From positions 124,001-188,000 of the forward strand of contig NZ_CP133016.1 in NCBI RefSeq assembly GCF_030866745.1: a stretch of 64,000 bases of DNA. Direction: 5' to 3'. The position numbers and the translations under genes are program-made. This document shows, piece by piece, positions 8,241-16,909 of the stretch. How positions within the stretch are numbered: position 1 is the first letter of the stretch; the number at the start of each line of letters is the position of its first letter. The stretch comes from Sphingomonas flavescens. Its GTDB lineage: Bacteria; Pseudomonadota; Alphaproteobacteria; Sphingomonadales; Sphingomonadaceae. The notes under the pieces were generated by a model. That model saw nothing but the letters and a program-made list of their open reading frames with translations. It was not told where the DNA came from and made no database searches.

Positions 8241-8963
8241 GTGGATCAGTTACTCGTGTCTCGCGGGTTGGCGGAAAGCCGGACGCGGGCGCAGGCGCTA
8301 ATCATGGCGGGGGCGGTGTTCAGCGGGGAGCGGAAACTCGCGAAGGCGGGCGAGATGCTGGCCGAAGATGCGGCGCTGGAGGTGCGGGGCAAGGATCATC
8401 CGTGGGTGTCGCGGGGCGGCATCAAGCTCGATCATGGGCTGACGCATTTCGGCTTTAACGTGAACGGCGCGGTGGCGCTGGACGTCGGAAGCTCAACGGG
8501 CGGGTTCACCGACGTCCTGCTGACACGCGGCGCGGCACGGGTCTACGCCGTCGACGTCGGCACCAACCAGCTGGCGTGGAAGCTGCGGCAGGATCCGCGG
8601 GTGGTCGTCCATGAGCAGACGAACGCGCGGGCGGTGACCGCAGAAGAGATACCAGAGTCGATCGACATCGTGGTGTGCGATGCGAGCTTCATCGGGCTGG
8701 CCAAGGTGCTCGAGACACCGTTGAGGTTTGCGCGGCCGGGCGCGGCGCTGGTTGCGCTCATCAAGCCGCAATTCGAGGCCGGTCGGCCCGAAGTCGGGAA
8801 GGGCGGCGTCGTCCGTGATCCGGCCGTTCACGCGCGCGTCTGCGAAGAGGCCAAAGCCTGGATTGAAACGTTGGGCTGGACGGTGCTGGGCATCGTGCCG
8901 AGTCCGATTACCGGGCCGGAAGGTAATGTCGAATTCCTGATGGGAGCGCGGAAGAATGACTGA
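8241..8963 (+). CDS. tlyA: TlyA family rRNA 2'-O-methyltransferase / hemolysin A-like
   Basis: An N-terminal S4 RNA-binding domain (residues about 1-60, VSRGLAESRTRAQALIMAG) is followed by an FtsJ/RrmJ-type methyltransferase. The SAM site is VALDVGSSTGGFTDVLL. The catalytic region includes VVCDASFIGL and ALIKPQFEAGR, giving the K-D-K-type set of this family. The mycobacterial member methylates 16S and 23S rRNA ribose; the hemolysin name is historical. The start is a GTG at 8241, and no better start lies between it and the dxs stop. The end overlaps tspO by eight bases. Confidence 0.92.
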   Translation: MDQLLVSRGLAESRTRAQALIMAGAVFSGERKLAKAGEMLAEDAALEVRGKDHPWVSRGGIKLDHGLTHFGFNVNGAVALDVGSSTGGFTDVLLTRGAARVYAVDVGTNQLAWKLRQDPRVVVHEQTNARAVTAEEIPESIDIVVCDASFIGLAKVLETPLRFARPGAALVALIKPQFEAGRPEVGKGGVVRDPAVHARVCEEAKAWIETLGWTVLGIVPSPITGPEGNVEFLMGARKND

Positions 8964-9474
8964 AGCCACGTTGAAGCAAAGCTGGTGGAAGATTGCGCTC
9001 GTCGCGGTGATCGTCATCGAGGCCATTGGGTCGCTCAGCGGATGGGTGTCGAACAGCGGGTTCGGCAACGGTTGGTTTGATTCTCTACAAAAGCCGAGTT
9101 TCATGCCGCCCGGCTGGGCGTTCGGCGTGGTCTGGCCGGTCCTCTACGCGCTGCTGGGTATTGCGGTGGCAATGATCATCGCGGCGCCGCCTTCGGACCG
9201 GCGACGGCTCGCGCTTACCCTTTTCTTCGTTCAACTCGCGCTCAATTTCGCCTGGTCGCCGTTGTTTTTCGCGCTGCACGACATCCGCCTGGCGAAGTAT
9301 GTGATCTTCTTGATGGCGATCATCGCGGCCGCGGCCGCTGGTCAATTCTTCCGCATACGCCGCGCAGCAGGACTGCTTATGGTGCCCTACCTTTGCTGGC
9401 TGATCTTCGCAGCCACGCTCAATTCGACGATCGACGCCCTCAATCCGGGGGCAGGAACGTCGCTGTTCGGCTGA
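8956..9474 (+). CDS. tspO: TspO/MBR family tryptophan-rich sensory protein
   Basis: This 172-aa membrane protein has five hydrophobic helices and the tryptophan pattern of TspO. Motifs seen are WFDSLQKPSFMPPGWAFG, VVWPVLYALLGIA, LNFAWSPLFF and LCWLIFAATLN. TspO binds porphyrins and related tetrapyrroles in the membrane and modulates stress or pigment gene expression in Rhodobacter. The start codon lies inside the end of tlyA (8-base overlap). It is somewhat longer at the N-terminus than the Rhodobacter protein, with MTEATLKQSWWKI ahead of the first helix. Confidence 0.93.
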   Translation: MTEATLKQSWWKIALVAVIVIEAIGSLSGWVSNSGFGNGWFDSLQKPSFMPPGWAFGVVWPVLYALLGIAVAMIIAAPPSDRRRLALTLFFVQLALNFAWSPLFFALHDIRLAKYVIFLMAIIAAAAAGQFFRIRRAAGLLMVPYLCWLIFAATLNSTIDALNPGAGTSLFG

Positions 9475-9580
9475 CCAATATCTGGGGATAGTTCACCGAG
9501 TTGGGGATAGCTTGAAAGCCCAGGGTGGCGGATGACGCCACCAACCCCTATTTTCCGGCTGAAATCGAGGAGAAATTGCG

Positions 9581-9865
9581 ATGCAGTCCGAGAACAAGCT
9601 GTTCGACGACTTCGTGAAGATGGTGAACGGCATGGCCGGAACCTTCGCCGGCATGGGCCGCGAGGCGGAATCGTCGGCGCGCGAGAAGTTCAAGGAATGG
9701 ATGGGCGGCGCGGATTTCGTCGGTCGTGACGAGTTCGAAGCCGTGAAGGCGATGGCCGCTGCTGCGCGCGATGAGAATGAAGCGCTCAAGGCGCGGATCG
9801 CGGCGCTCGAGACACAGGCAAGCCCCGCAGCGCCCAAGCCAGGCAAAGGCAAGGCAGGGGCGTGA
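9581..9865 (+). CDS. ubiK: UbiK/YqiC-like accessory factor (BMFP family)
   Basis: A small 94-aa protein with an N-terminal amphipathic helix (LFDDFVKMVNGMAGTF) and a coiled-coil-like segment (VGRDEFEAVKAMAAAARDE, then LKARIAALE). It ends in an Ala/Pro/Lys tail. This is the pattern of the UbiK/BMFP family, accessory factors of ubiquinone biosynthesis that bind membranes. A strong GAGGAG (9568-9573) precedes the ATG. It overlaps the next gene by four bases (GTGA). Confidence 0.85.
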   Translation: MQSENKLFDDFVKMVNGMAGTFAGMGREAESSAREKFKEWMGGADFVGRDEFEAVKAMAAAARDENEALKARIAALETQASPAAPKPGKGKAGA

Positions 9866-10377
9866 ACCTGAGCGAGGAAGAATTCCAGGGGGAGCGCGAT
9901 GACGGCGCGCCGATCGAGGTGCTCGAACAATATTTCGAAGCTCGCGGCTGGTCATGCGAACGCACTGCTGAGGGCGAGATCGTCGCCTCGGCGACGGGTA
10001 GCTGGGCGCAATATGAGCTGCGCGGCGTCTGGCGGCCAGAGGACCAGGTCCTGCAGTTCCTGGCTTTTCCCGATATCAAGGTCGGGCCGGAAAGGCGGGC
10101 CGCGGTCTTCGAATCGCTGAGCTTGATCAATGAGCAATTGTGGCTGGGCCATTTTGAACTCTGGTCGAGTTCAGGGCTGGTGGTCTTCCGTCACTCGACC
10201 ATTTTGGACGCGCGCGGCGGCGACGGTCTCAGCCTCGATCAGGCGGAGGCGATCGCCGAAGCTGCCGTGGAGGAGTGCGAGCGGTTCTACCCGGTGTTCC
10301 AGTTCGTCCTGTGGGGCGGCAAGTCCCCGACCGAAGCCCTCTCCGCCGCGCTGATCGAAACGCACGGCGAAGCCTGA
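9862..10377 (+). CDS. YbjN domain-containing protein
   Basis: A 171-aa cytoplasmic protein of the YbjN type, which is structurally related to type III secretion chaperones and has no settled function. Recognisable stretches are LEQYFEARGWSCERTAEGEI, LQFLAFPDIKVGPERRAAV and LINEQLWLGHFELWSSSGLV. The GTG start overlaps the ubiK stop, so the two are translationally coupled. proC follows three bases after the stop. The order ubiK-ybjN-proC suggests one operon. Confidence 0.85.
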   Translation: MNLSEEEFQGERDDGAPIEVLEQYFEARGWSCERTAEGEIVASATGSWAQYELRGVWRPEDQVLQFLAFPDIKVGPERRAAVFESLSLINEQLWLGHFELWSSSGLVVFRHSTILDARGGDGLSLDQAEAIAEAAVEECERFYPVFQFVLWGGKSPTEALSAALIETHGEA

Positions 10378-10380
10378 TCG

Positions 10381-11232
10381 ATGGCGACCGTGCTTCAGCT
10401 TCCGCAACCCACCTGGTTTATCGGGTGCGGCAACATGGGCGGCGCGATTATCGACGGGTGGCGGGCCGGAGGGCTGGACCTTAATCCGATCACGGTCATT
10501 CGCCCGAGCGGGACGCCGGTTGCCGGGGTGCGGACGGTTGCCAGCATCGGCGATGCGGGCTTTGAACCGAAGCTCGTCGTGCTGGCATTCAAGCCCCAGA
10601 AGCTGGATGAAGTCGCCGCCCAACTGCGCCAGTATGTTGGCAATGACACCATTGTCGTTTCGTTGCTCGCGGGCGTCGAACTGCAAAGCCTGCGCCACCG
10701 TTTCCCGGACACTTTCGCCATCGTTCGTGCCATGCCCAACCTACCGGTCGCCGTGCGACGGGGTGTGGTCGGTCTCTACGGCGAGAATTTGGATGCGCAG
10801 GCGCAGGCGCAGCGGTTCGTCAACGATCTGTTCTCCGCGCTGGGCTTCGCGATGTGGACATCGGACGAGCAGCGGCTTGCAGCGCTGGGTTCCGTTGCAG
10901 GCGCGGGGCCGGCCTATGTCGCCCGGTTCGTTGCTGCCTTGACTAAGGCAGGGATGGCGAGAGGACTGACCGAAGAAATTGCCGCCACCATCGCCCAGGA
11001 AACCGTGCTCGGCACGGTGTGGATGGCGTCGGCCAACCACGAGGACATGGCGTCAGTGGCACGTCGGGTGGCCAGCCCCAATGGCACGACCGAAGCGGGT
11101 CTAGCAGTTCTCGACGGGGACGAGCACGTGCTCGACCGCCTGATTGCCGCAACGATCGATGCCGCAGCGCGGCGCGGAGCGGAATTGGCAGCCGAGGCCC
11201 GCCGGGTTGAAGAGCCTGCCCGCCTGTCCTAG
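10381..11232 (+). CDS. proC: Pyrroline-5-carboxylate reductase
   Basis: The 283-aa protein catalyses the last step of proline synthesis, reducing 1-pyrroline-5-carboxylate with NAD(P)H in the cytoplasm. The Rossmann motif is FIGCGNMGGAIIDGW near residue 14. AMPNLPVAVRRGV and the C-terminal domain with GSVAGAGPAYVARFV are the substrate-binding and helical dimerisation signatures. SPNGTTEAGLAVLD matches the family PGGTTxAGL motif. It sits in a co-directional run with ubiK and the YbjN gene upstream and ilvE nine bases downstream. Confidence 0.95.
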   Translation: MATVLQLPQPTWFIGCGNMGGAIIDGWRAGGLDLNPITVIRPSGTPVAGVRTVASIGDAGFEPKLVVLAFKPQKLDEVAAQLRQYVGNDTIVVSLLAGVELQSLRHRFPDTFAIVRAMPNLPVAVRRGVVGLYGENLDAQAQAQRFVNDLFSALGFAMWTSDEQRLAALGSVAGAGPAYVARFVAALTKAGMARGLTEEIAATIAQETVLGTVWMASANHEDMASVARRVASPNGTTEAGLAVLDGDEHVLDRLIAATIDAAARRGAELAAEARRVEEPARLS

Positions 11233-11241
11233 GCGCGGGCG

Positions 11242-12135
11242 ATGGTAGCTCCTTCTCCAAATTTCGACGACCGCGACGGCTTCATCTGGTTCGACGGTGA
11301 GCTGATTCCGTGGCGTGACGCGCGGGTCCACGTTCTGACCCACGCGCTTCATTATGCTTCGTCCGTGTTCGAAGGGCAGCGGGCCTATAACGGGCAGATC
11401 TTCAAGCTCACCGAGCATAGCGAGCGGCTGCGCAAGAGCGCGGCACTGTTGGGCTTTGAACTGCCGTGGTCGGTGGACGAGATTAACGCGGCGTGCGTCG
11501 AGGTGTTGAAGGCGAACAATTTTACCGATGCCTACATGCGTCCGGTTGCATGGCGCGGATCCGAATCCATGGGCGTCGCGCCTGGTAAGACCCAGCCGCA
11601 TTTGGCGATCGCGGCCTGGGAATGGGGAAAGTATTACGAGCCGCGCGACAGCGCCAACGGCATCCGGCTGGACATCGCTCCATGGCGCCGGCCCGCGCCC
11701 TACACCGCGCCGACGGAATCCAAGGCGGCGGGTCTTTACATGATCTGCACCTTGTCCAAGCAGCATGCGGAATCGCGCGGCTATAATGACGCGCTGATGT
11801 TCGACTGGCGCGGGCGGGTGGCGGAGGCGACCGGCGCGAACGTCTTCTTCGTTCGCGACGGGGAACTGCATACCCCGACACCAGATTGTTTCCTCGACGG
11901 CATCACCCGGCGGACCATCAAGGATTTGGCCGGGCGCCGCGGGATCACCGTCAATGAGCGCGCGATTTGGCCGGAAGAGCTGGAAAGCTTCGAACAAATG
12001 TTCCTGACCGGCACCGCCGTCGAGGTGACGCCCGTCCAGTCAGCAGGACCGTACACCTTCGAGGTCGGCGACATGACGCGCCAGCTCGCCAAGGATTACG
12101 ACGACCTGGTCAACGGACGCATTCCGAACGCGTGA
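11242..12135 (+). CDS. ilvE: Branched-chain amino acid aminotransferase
   Basis: A 297-aa class IV PLP aminotransferase that interconverts Leu, Ile and Val with their 2-oxo acids. The N-terminus IWFDGELIPWRDARVHVLTH and the segment ALHYASSVFEGQRAYNG are characteristic. The PLP lysine lies in TESKAAGLYMICTLSK. The C-terminal TGTAVEVTPV loop and EATGANVFFV complete the fold IV signature. A branched-chain rather than D-amino-acid or 4-amino-4-deoxychorismate specificity is favoured by overall sequence and length. Confidence 0.92.
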   Translation: MVAPSPNFDDRDGFIWFDGELIPWRDARVHVLTHALHYASSVFEGQRAYNGQIFKLTEHSERLRKSAALLGFELPWSVDEINAACVEVLKANNFTDAYMRPVAWRGSESMGVAPGKTQPHLAIAAWEWGKYYEPRDSANGIRLDIAPWRRPAPYTAPTESKAAGLYMICTLSKQHAESRGYNDALMFDWRGRVAEATGANVFFVRDGELHTPTPDCFLDGITRRTIKDLAGRRGITVNERAIWPEELESFEQMFLTGTAVEVTPVQSAGPYTFEVGDMTRQLAKDYDDLVNGRIPNA

Positions 12136-12151
12136 CCCTTTAATCTTGAAA

Positions 12152-12173
12152 AGCGGCGGCTATAAGCGCCGCT
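12152..12173 (+). terminator. GC hairpin between ilvE and tRNA-Gln
   Basis: AGCGGCG and CGCCGCT form a perfect 7-bp stem around an 8-base loop, 16 bases after the ilvE stop. No T-run follows, so it could be a weak terminator or a processing signal ahead of the tRNA. Confidence 0.35.
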
Positions 12174-12198
12174 CTCCCCGCATATGCGGAGCGCCTGC

Positions 12199-12273
12199 TG
12201 GGGCGTCGCCAAGTGGTAAGGCACCGGTTTTTGGTACCGGCATTCGCAGGTTCGAATCCTGCCGCCCCAGCCA
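12199..12273 (+). tRNA. tRNA-Gln (anticodon UUG)
   Basis: A complete cloverleaf can be drawn. The 7-bp acceptor stem is TGGGGCG with CGCCCCA. The anticodon stem CCGGT/ACCGG encloses loop TTTTGGT, giving anticodon TTG. The T arm holds GGTTCGAATCC. Discriminator G is followed by an encoded CCA (12271-12273). Confidence 0.97.
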
Positions 12274-12372
12274 ATCGCGAGCACGGACATCGTGTTTACG
12301 CACTCTAAGTGACTGAAAACTTAAGCGAAAGCGTCAGAAGCTGTTAATCTGTGGCGGCGTAACCCACTGAAC

Positions 12373-12735
12373 ATGTGGAGGAAGATTGCGCTTTTCGTGG
12401 CCTCGATCCCGCTGTTCGGTAGCGCGATGACCAGTGCAGACGCTGCGCCTGCGCGGCAGTGCCGCGTGCTCGCGGCGGAGAAGCTCGCGTCCGGTTCCGC
12501 AAGCGCGGCGGCCATTTGTGCGGAGGTTGAACGCGCGATGGACGCAGCGATTCCGGGTTCGCGATATCAGATCGATATTCGCGTCATTTCGCCGGCGCGC
12601 CTGTCCGCCACGGGCTCGGTCGATGGCCACAAGTTCCCCGAGCAGAACCTCGCATCGAGCGATCGCAACCTGACGCCCGGTGCGATCCGGCGGTTTGCGC
12701 GGGCATTGGGCGAAGCAGTGAAGGCAGCGCGCTAG
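12373..12735 (+). CDS. Hypothetical exported protein, 120 aa
   Basis: I do not recognise this protein. Residues 1-24 form a clear Sec signal peptide: basic MWRK, a hydrophobic core, and probable cleavage after SADA. The mature part of about 95 aa has two cysteines (QCRVLAA and AICAEVE) that could form a disulfide in the periplasm. It ends in a basic helix, PGAIRRFARALGEAVKAAR. It stands alone between the tRNA and the secreted metalloprotease gene. Confidence 0.65.
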   Translation: MWRKIALFVASIPLFGSAMTSADAAPARQCRVLAAEKLASGSASAAAICAEVERAMDAAIPGSRYQIDIRVISPARLSATGSVDGHKFPEQNLASSDRNLTPGAIRRFARALGEAVKAAR

Positions 12736-12829
12736 CTGATTTTAAGAGTTCGCAAACCAGTTTTGGGTGAGAGTACGGCTGGAACATCGTCTGATGGCGA
12801 CGCCGATCTGGGGTTAGGGAGTATCTGCG

Positions 12830-15277
12830 TTGGCTGACATTGCGGGAGACAGCTCGACCACAACGAGTCTCACGATCGGTGGGACGCTCACCGACACCAT
12901 CGAGACGGTGGGCGATCATGACTGGATCCGGATCACGCTTACCGCCGGTCAAGCGGTGGTCGTCACCGTCAACGGGGGGACACTGACCGACCCGTATCTC
13001 AACATCCGCGATGCGTCGGGAAACATCATCTTCTCCAACGATGACATCAATCCGGGTGTCGTTACAGATAGCCGCGTCGCATTCAATCCGACCTACACCG
13101 GCACTTATTACATCGACGTCGGCGCCTATGCCGATCAGACGACGGGCACGTACACGGTCTCCGTCCAGCCCTACACGCTGCCGCCCGTAGCCTCGATCGA
13201 TCAGATCGCGGATCAACTAGTAAACGGGTTCTGGGGTGGCAGCAGCCATCACTTCAACGTCACGCAGGGCGGCACGATCACCGTCAACATCAGCACGCTT
13301 ACCGCGGCCGAACAGAATATTGCACGCACGGCGCTGAGCGAGTGGACGGACATCATCGGGGTCAAGTTCGCGGACGTCACGACCGGTGGCCAGATTGTCT
13401 TCGACAATACCGAAGACACTCCTGGAACGCCGGTGGCGGCGACCGATGCCAATTACTCGCGCGGCATTACGACATCGGCTCACGTGCAGATCTCGAGTTC
13501 GTGGACGAACAAATATGGAACTGGGCTCTACAGCTACAGCCTGCAAACTTACGTCCATGAGATTGGCCACGCTTTGGGGCTCGGCCATGCCGGAAACTAC
13601 AACGGAACGGCGGACTATCCGTACGATGCGCTGTTCCAGAACGATGCCTGGTCGACGTCGATCATGTCGTATTATGATCCGCAGGAGAATACGTACTTCG
13701 CGGGCAAGGGATTCACGTTCAACTATGCCGTGACCCCGATGCAGGCCGACATCGTTGCCATGCAGCGGCTGTACGGTTTGTCGACGACGACCCGTACTGA
13801 CGATTCCGTCTACGGTTTCAATTCGACTGCCGGCGGCCTTTATAACGCCAGCGTCTATCCCCGCGCGTCCTACACCATCTTCGATAGCGGCGGGAACGAT
13901 ACGCTGGATTTTTCAGGCGCAACCGCCGCGCAGACCCTTAATTTGAACGCTGAAGCCTATTCGAACGTCAACGGCTACGTCGGCAATATTTCCATCGCCC
14001 GAGGCGTGGTCATCGAGAACGCGATCGGCGGTAGCGGTGTCGATACGATCATCGGCAATGTCTACGACAACGTCTTGAAGGGTAATGCGGGGGCCGACGT
14101 TTTCACGGGCGGCGGCGGCAACGATACCTATCTCGACACGATAGCCAACCATAATGGCGACCGCATCACGGATTTCAATTACGGCGACAGGATCGTTTTC
14201 AGCAACGCTACGCTGCAAAATTTCACCTATGGCCTGTCTGGCGGTGTGCTGACGTTCAGCGGCGGATCAATGACGTTGAGCGGCCTGGCCGGCGGAACCT
14301 TCCTGGCTTCTAACTACGCGGGCGGCGGCGTCCAGTTAGTCCTGCAAACCGGCCAGACAATTGGGCCGCTTCGTCCTGACAATGATTTCAATGGTGACGG
14401 TCGGAGCGACATTCTCTGGCGCGACGACAACGGCCAGCTGTCGCAATGGATTGCGACCGCCACGGGTGCATTTGGCGCCGGCGCGGGAGCTTCGGTCGCA
14501 ATATCCTGGAAAGTCGCCGGCCTGGGCGATTTCAACGGTGACGGCCGCTGGGATATCCTGTGGCGTAATGACAACGGAGCGTTGGTTGACTGGCTGGGTT
14601 CCGCGAGTGGCGGTTGGCTTCAGAACGGGGCCAACTGGAACGCATCGATCGGCGCCGACTGGCATGTCGTCGGGGTTGCGGACTTCAACGGCGATGGGCG
14701 CAGTGACATCCTGTGGCGCAACGATAACGGGCTGCTGTCCGACTGGTTGGGAACGAGCACTGGCGGGTTCGTGCAAGGCACCGGCACCGGTGTTCCCCTG
14801 GACTGGAAGGTTGCGGGCACCGGGGATTTCAATGGCGATGGCCGTGACGACATCGTCTGGCGCAACGACAATGGCCAAATGAATGTCTGGCTCGGTCAGC
14901 CGAATGGCGGATGGATCGACAACCCCAATGCGTCAACGACGGTCGGAAACGACTGGCACATCATCGGCACCGGCGACTTCAACGGCGATGGCCGCAGCGA
15001 CATCCTGTGGCGCAATGACAGTGGCGCCATCTCCGACTGGCTGGGAACGGCGGCGGGTGGATTTGGGGCGGGCGCGGGGACGGCTCTCCCGTTAGCCTGG
15101 AAGGTTGCCAGCATCGGTGACTTCAATGGCGACGGCCGCGATGACATCGTCCTCCGCAACGACAACGGGCAGGTGACCGAGTGGCTAGGACAACCGAATG
15201 GTGGCTGGGCGGATAATTCCGCGCAGGTGTCGACGTTGTTAGGCGTCAACTGGCACGTCCAGGACCCGTTTCTCTAA
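12830..15277 (+). CDS. Serralysin-like secreted metalloprotease with FG-GAP repeats
   Basis: This 815-aa protein starts with TTG at 12830, with AGGGAG eight bases upstream and no signal peptide, as expected for a type I secretion substrate. A PPC-like domain (about residues 8-105) is followed by a metzincin domain. Its zinc site is HEIGHALGLGH (near residue 244) and its Met-turn is SIMSYYDP. A short RTX-type stretch (GGSGVDTIIGN, GGGGNDTY) lies near 400-435. Six FG-GAP/VCBS calcium-binding repeats of the form DFNGDGRSDILWRNDNG fill about 515-815, and the end is WHVQDPFL. The ABC exporter and adaptor genes lie 1.6 kb downstream. A 410-bp block of its 3' half is repeated in the convergent neighbour. 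Confidence 0.88.
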   Translation: MADIAGDSSTTTSLTIGGTLTDTIETVGDHDWIRITLTAGQAVVVTVNGGTLTDPYLNIRDASGNIIFSNDDINPGVVTDSRVAFNPTYTGTYYIDVGAYADQTTGTYTVSVQPYTLPPVASIDQIADQLVNGFWGGSSHHFNVTQGGTITVNISTLTAAEQNIARTALSEWTDIIGVKFADVTTGGQIVFDNTEDTPGTPVAATDANYSRGITTSAHVQISSSWTNKYGTGLYSYSLQTYVHEIGHALGLGHAGNYNGTADYPYDALFQNDAWSTSIMSYYDPQENTYFAGKGFTFNYAVTPMQADIVAMQRLYGLSTTTRTDDSVYGFNSTAGGLYNASVYPRASYTIFDSGGNDTLDFSGATAAQTLNLNAEAYSNVNGYVGNISIARGVVIENAIGGSGVDTIIGNVYDNVLKGNAGADVFTGGGGNDTYLDTIANHNGDRITDFNYGDRIVFSNATLQNFTYGLSGGVLTFSGGSMTLSGLAGGTFLASNYAGGGVQLVLQTGQTIGPLRPDNDFNGDGRSDILWRDDNGQLSQWIATATGAFGAGAGASVAISWKVAGLGDFNGDGRWDILWRNDNGALVDWLGSASGGWLQNGANWNASIGADWHVVGVADFNGDGRSDILWRNDNGLLSDWLGTSTGGFVQGTGTGVPLDWKVAGTGDFNGDGRDDIVWRNDNGQMNVWLGQPNGGWIDNPNASTTVGNDWHIIGTGDFNGDGRSDILWRNDSGAISDWLGTAAGGFGAGAGTALPLAWKVASIGDFNGDGRDDIVLRNDNGQVTEWLGQPNGGWADNSAQVSTLLGVNWHVQDPFL
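14648..15057 (+). repeat. Left arm of a 410-bp inverted repeat within two convergent genes
   Basis: This block matches the reverse complement of 15568-15977 without gaps. By hand count there are about 11 mismatches in 410 bases, and all are synonymous, so both genes encode the same roughly 136-residue stretch (from IGADWHVVGV to LGTAAGG). The arms are separated by 510 bases that hold the 3' ends of both genes and a shared terminator. Confidence 0.92.
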
Positions 15278-15309
15278 AAATCGAGTCCAGACCTTGGCGC
15301 TCGACATCT

Positions 15310-15338
15310 GAGGGCGCTGGCTGACTGCCAGCGCCCTC
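15310..15338. terminator. Bidirectional terminator hairpin between convergent genes
   Basis: GAGGGCGCTGGC and GCCAGCGCCCTC form a perfect 12-bp stem around the loop TGACT. It lies between the stop codons of two convergent genes (15277 and 15348), so it can serve both. T-runs are short on either side. Confidence 0.75.
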
Positions 15339-15347
15339 GGTGTCGCT

Positions 15348-16640
15348 TTACAGGAACGGATCTACGATGTGCCAGCTGGTGGCCACCGACGAAGACGCGT
15401 GCGAGGAGTTGTCGATCCAGCCGCCCGTGGATTGACCGAGCCACTGGTTCATCTGGCCGTTGTCGTTCCGCCAGACGATGTCGTCGAGTGCATCGCCGTT
15501 GAAATCGCCGATGCTCGCGACCTTCCAGTCCAGCGGGACGCCGGTTCCGGCACCAGCAACGAAGCCTCCCGCCGCCGTTCCCAGCCAGTCGGAGATGGCG
15601 CCGCTATCGTTTCGCCACAGAATGTCGCTGCGGCCATCGCCGTTGAAGTCGCCGGTGCCGATGATGTGCCAGTCGTTTCCGACCGTCGTTGACGCATTGG
15701 GGTTGTCGATCCATCCGCCGTTGGGCTGACCGAGCCAGACATTCATTTGGCCATTGTCGTTGCGCCAGACGATGTCGTCACGGCCATCGCCGTTGAAATC
15801 CCCGGTGCCCGCAACCTTCCAGTCCAGGGGAACACCGGTGCCGGTGCCTTGCACGAACCCGCCAGTGCTCGTTCCCAACCAGTCGGACAGCAGCCCGTTA
15901 TCGTTGCGCCACAGGATGTCACTGCGCCCATCGCCGTTGAAATCCGCAACCCCAACGACGTGCCAGTCGGCGCCGATGAACGACTTAAAGTTATCGGTGT
16001 TCGCGGTCCACCCAACCTGAGCACCAAGCCAGTTGGTCATCAGGCCATTGTCGTTCCGCCAGAGAATATCCTGATGGCCGTCACCATTGAAGTCGCCAGT
16101 CCCAGCAACCTTCCAGTCTGCCGATACCGTGGTCCCGGCGCCTGCGGAAAACGCGCCATTGGGACCGCCGTGCCAATCGGACAGCGTGCCATTGTCATTG
16201 CGCCAGAGGACGTCGCTATAGCCGTCGCCGTTGAAGTCGTTGTGTGCAACGGCCTGCAAGCGGATTTCAACGCCACCGCCCGTGATCTGGCGCAAAACCA
16301 GCCGGCCTGGACCGAGATTGTCGATGGTGATTGAACCGGTGCCGTAATTCAGGCTGTTGCCCTCGACGGTTATACTACTGGCCGAGGTGAGATCGAGGAT
16401 CTGAATTCGGTCGCCGATCAGGAAGTCGGTGATCCGATCCCCGTTCATTTCGGCCATCGTGCCGCGAAAGATGTCGGCGCCCGTGCCGCCAGTCAGGATG
16501 TCGGCACCCGCGCCACCTATCAGAAGGTCGTTACCACCGGCACCGTCAAGTGTATCGTTCCCGTCCAGCCCAGAGATTGTGTCGTCGCCCGAAGTGCCGG
16601 TGATAACATTATTACCGGCGTCGCCTACGAAATCCGTCAT
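15348..16640 (-). CDS. RTX/FG-GAP repeat protein, probable type I secretion substrate
   Basis: The 430-aa product has no signal peptide. It begins with RTX nonapeptides (GTSGDDTISGLDGNDTLDG, then GGAGADILTGGTGADIF), which form a calcium-binding beta roll in residues about 8-60. A linker follows, then six FG-GAP/VCBS repeats (about 130-430, DFNGDGRSDILWRNDNG type). The end is WHIVDPFL, nearly the same as the convergent metalloprotease. It carries no protease domain, so it looks like the repeat part of that protein with its own RTX head. Residues encoded by 15568-15977 are identical to the neighbour. Export by the nearby ABC/HlyD pair is likely. Confidence 0.85.
   Translation of the reverse strand: MTDFVGDAGNNVITGTSGDDTISGLDGNDTLDGAGGNDLLIGGAGADILTGGTGADIFRGTMAEMNGDRITDFLIGDRIQILDLTSASSITVEGNSLNYGTGSITIDNLGPGRLVLRQITGGGVEIRLQAVAHNDFNGDGYSDVLWRNDNGTLSDWHGGPNGAFSAGAGTTVSADWKVAGTGDFNGDGHQDILWRNDNGLMTNWLGAQVGWTANTDNFKSFIGADWHVVGVADFNGDGRSDILWRNDNGLLSDWLGTSTGGFVQGTGTGVPLDWKVAGTGDFNGDGRDDIVWRNDNGQMNVWLGQPNGGWIDNPNASTTVGNDWHIIGTGDFNGDGRSDILWRNDSGAISDWLGTAAGGFVAGAGTGVPLDWKVASIGDFNGDALDDIVWRNDNGQMNQWLGQSTGGWIDNSSHASSSVATSWHIVDPFL
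15568..15977 (-). repeat. Right arm of the 410-bp inverted repeat
   Basis: Reverse complement of 14648-15057 with about 11 silent mismatches and no indel. Similarity drops abruptly at both ends of the block, which points to recent duplication or gene conversion rather than slow divergence of repeats. Confidence 0.92.
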
Positions 16641-16909
16641 ACTTTCCCTCTCTCAGTCGGCTCGACGCCGAAACGCACACGTCAACGGGAAATGCCCCGC
16701 CCGAACGGCCTAACGGCGCGTGCGGAAGAAATATCCCGACCACCGTCACTTATAGAAAAAACGAGGAAACTGTGCCCTTTATCGCACTAGTTTACCGCCT
16801 GAGTGTCCCATTTTGACATGACAACGCTTGGCAAAGACCCCGCAGCAAGCGACAAAGCCGACCTGACGTTCGGTCCTTTGCGGACCGGACTATTGGGCCC
16901 GGGAGCAAC

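Noticed and set aside
11101..11997. Long minus-strand open frame opposite ilvE
   Set aside because: It is antisense to a clear aminotransferase gene, has low-complexity Arg/Pro/Gly content and no motif; typical GC-rich shadow frame.
14380..16260. FG-GAP repeats as a CRISPR or satellite array
   Set aside because: The periodic sequence is coding (DFNGDGRSDILWRNDNG units) and the repeats diverge at third codon positions; no spacers.
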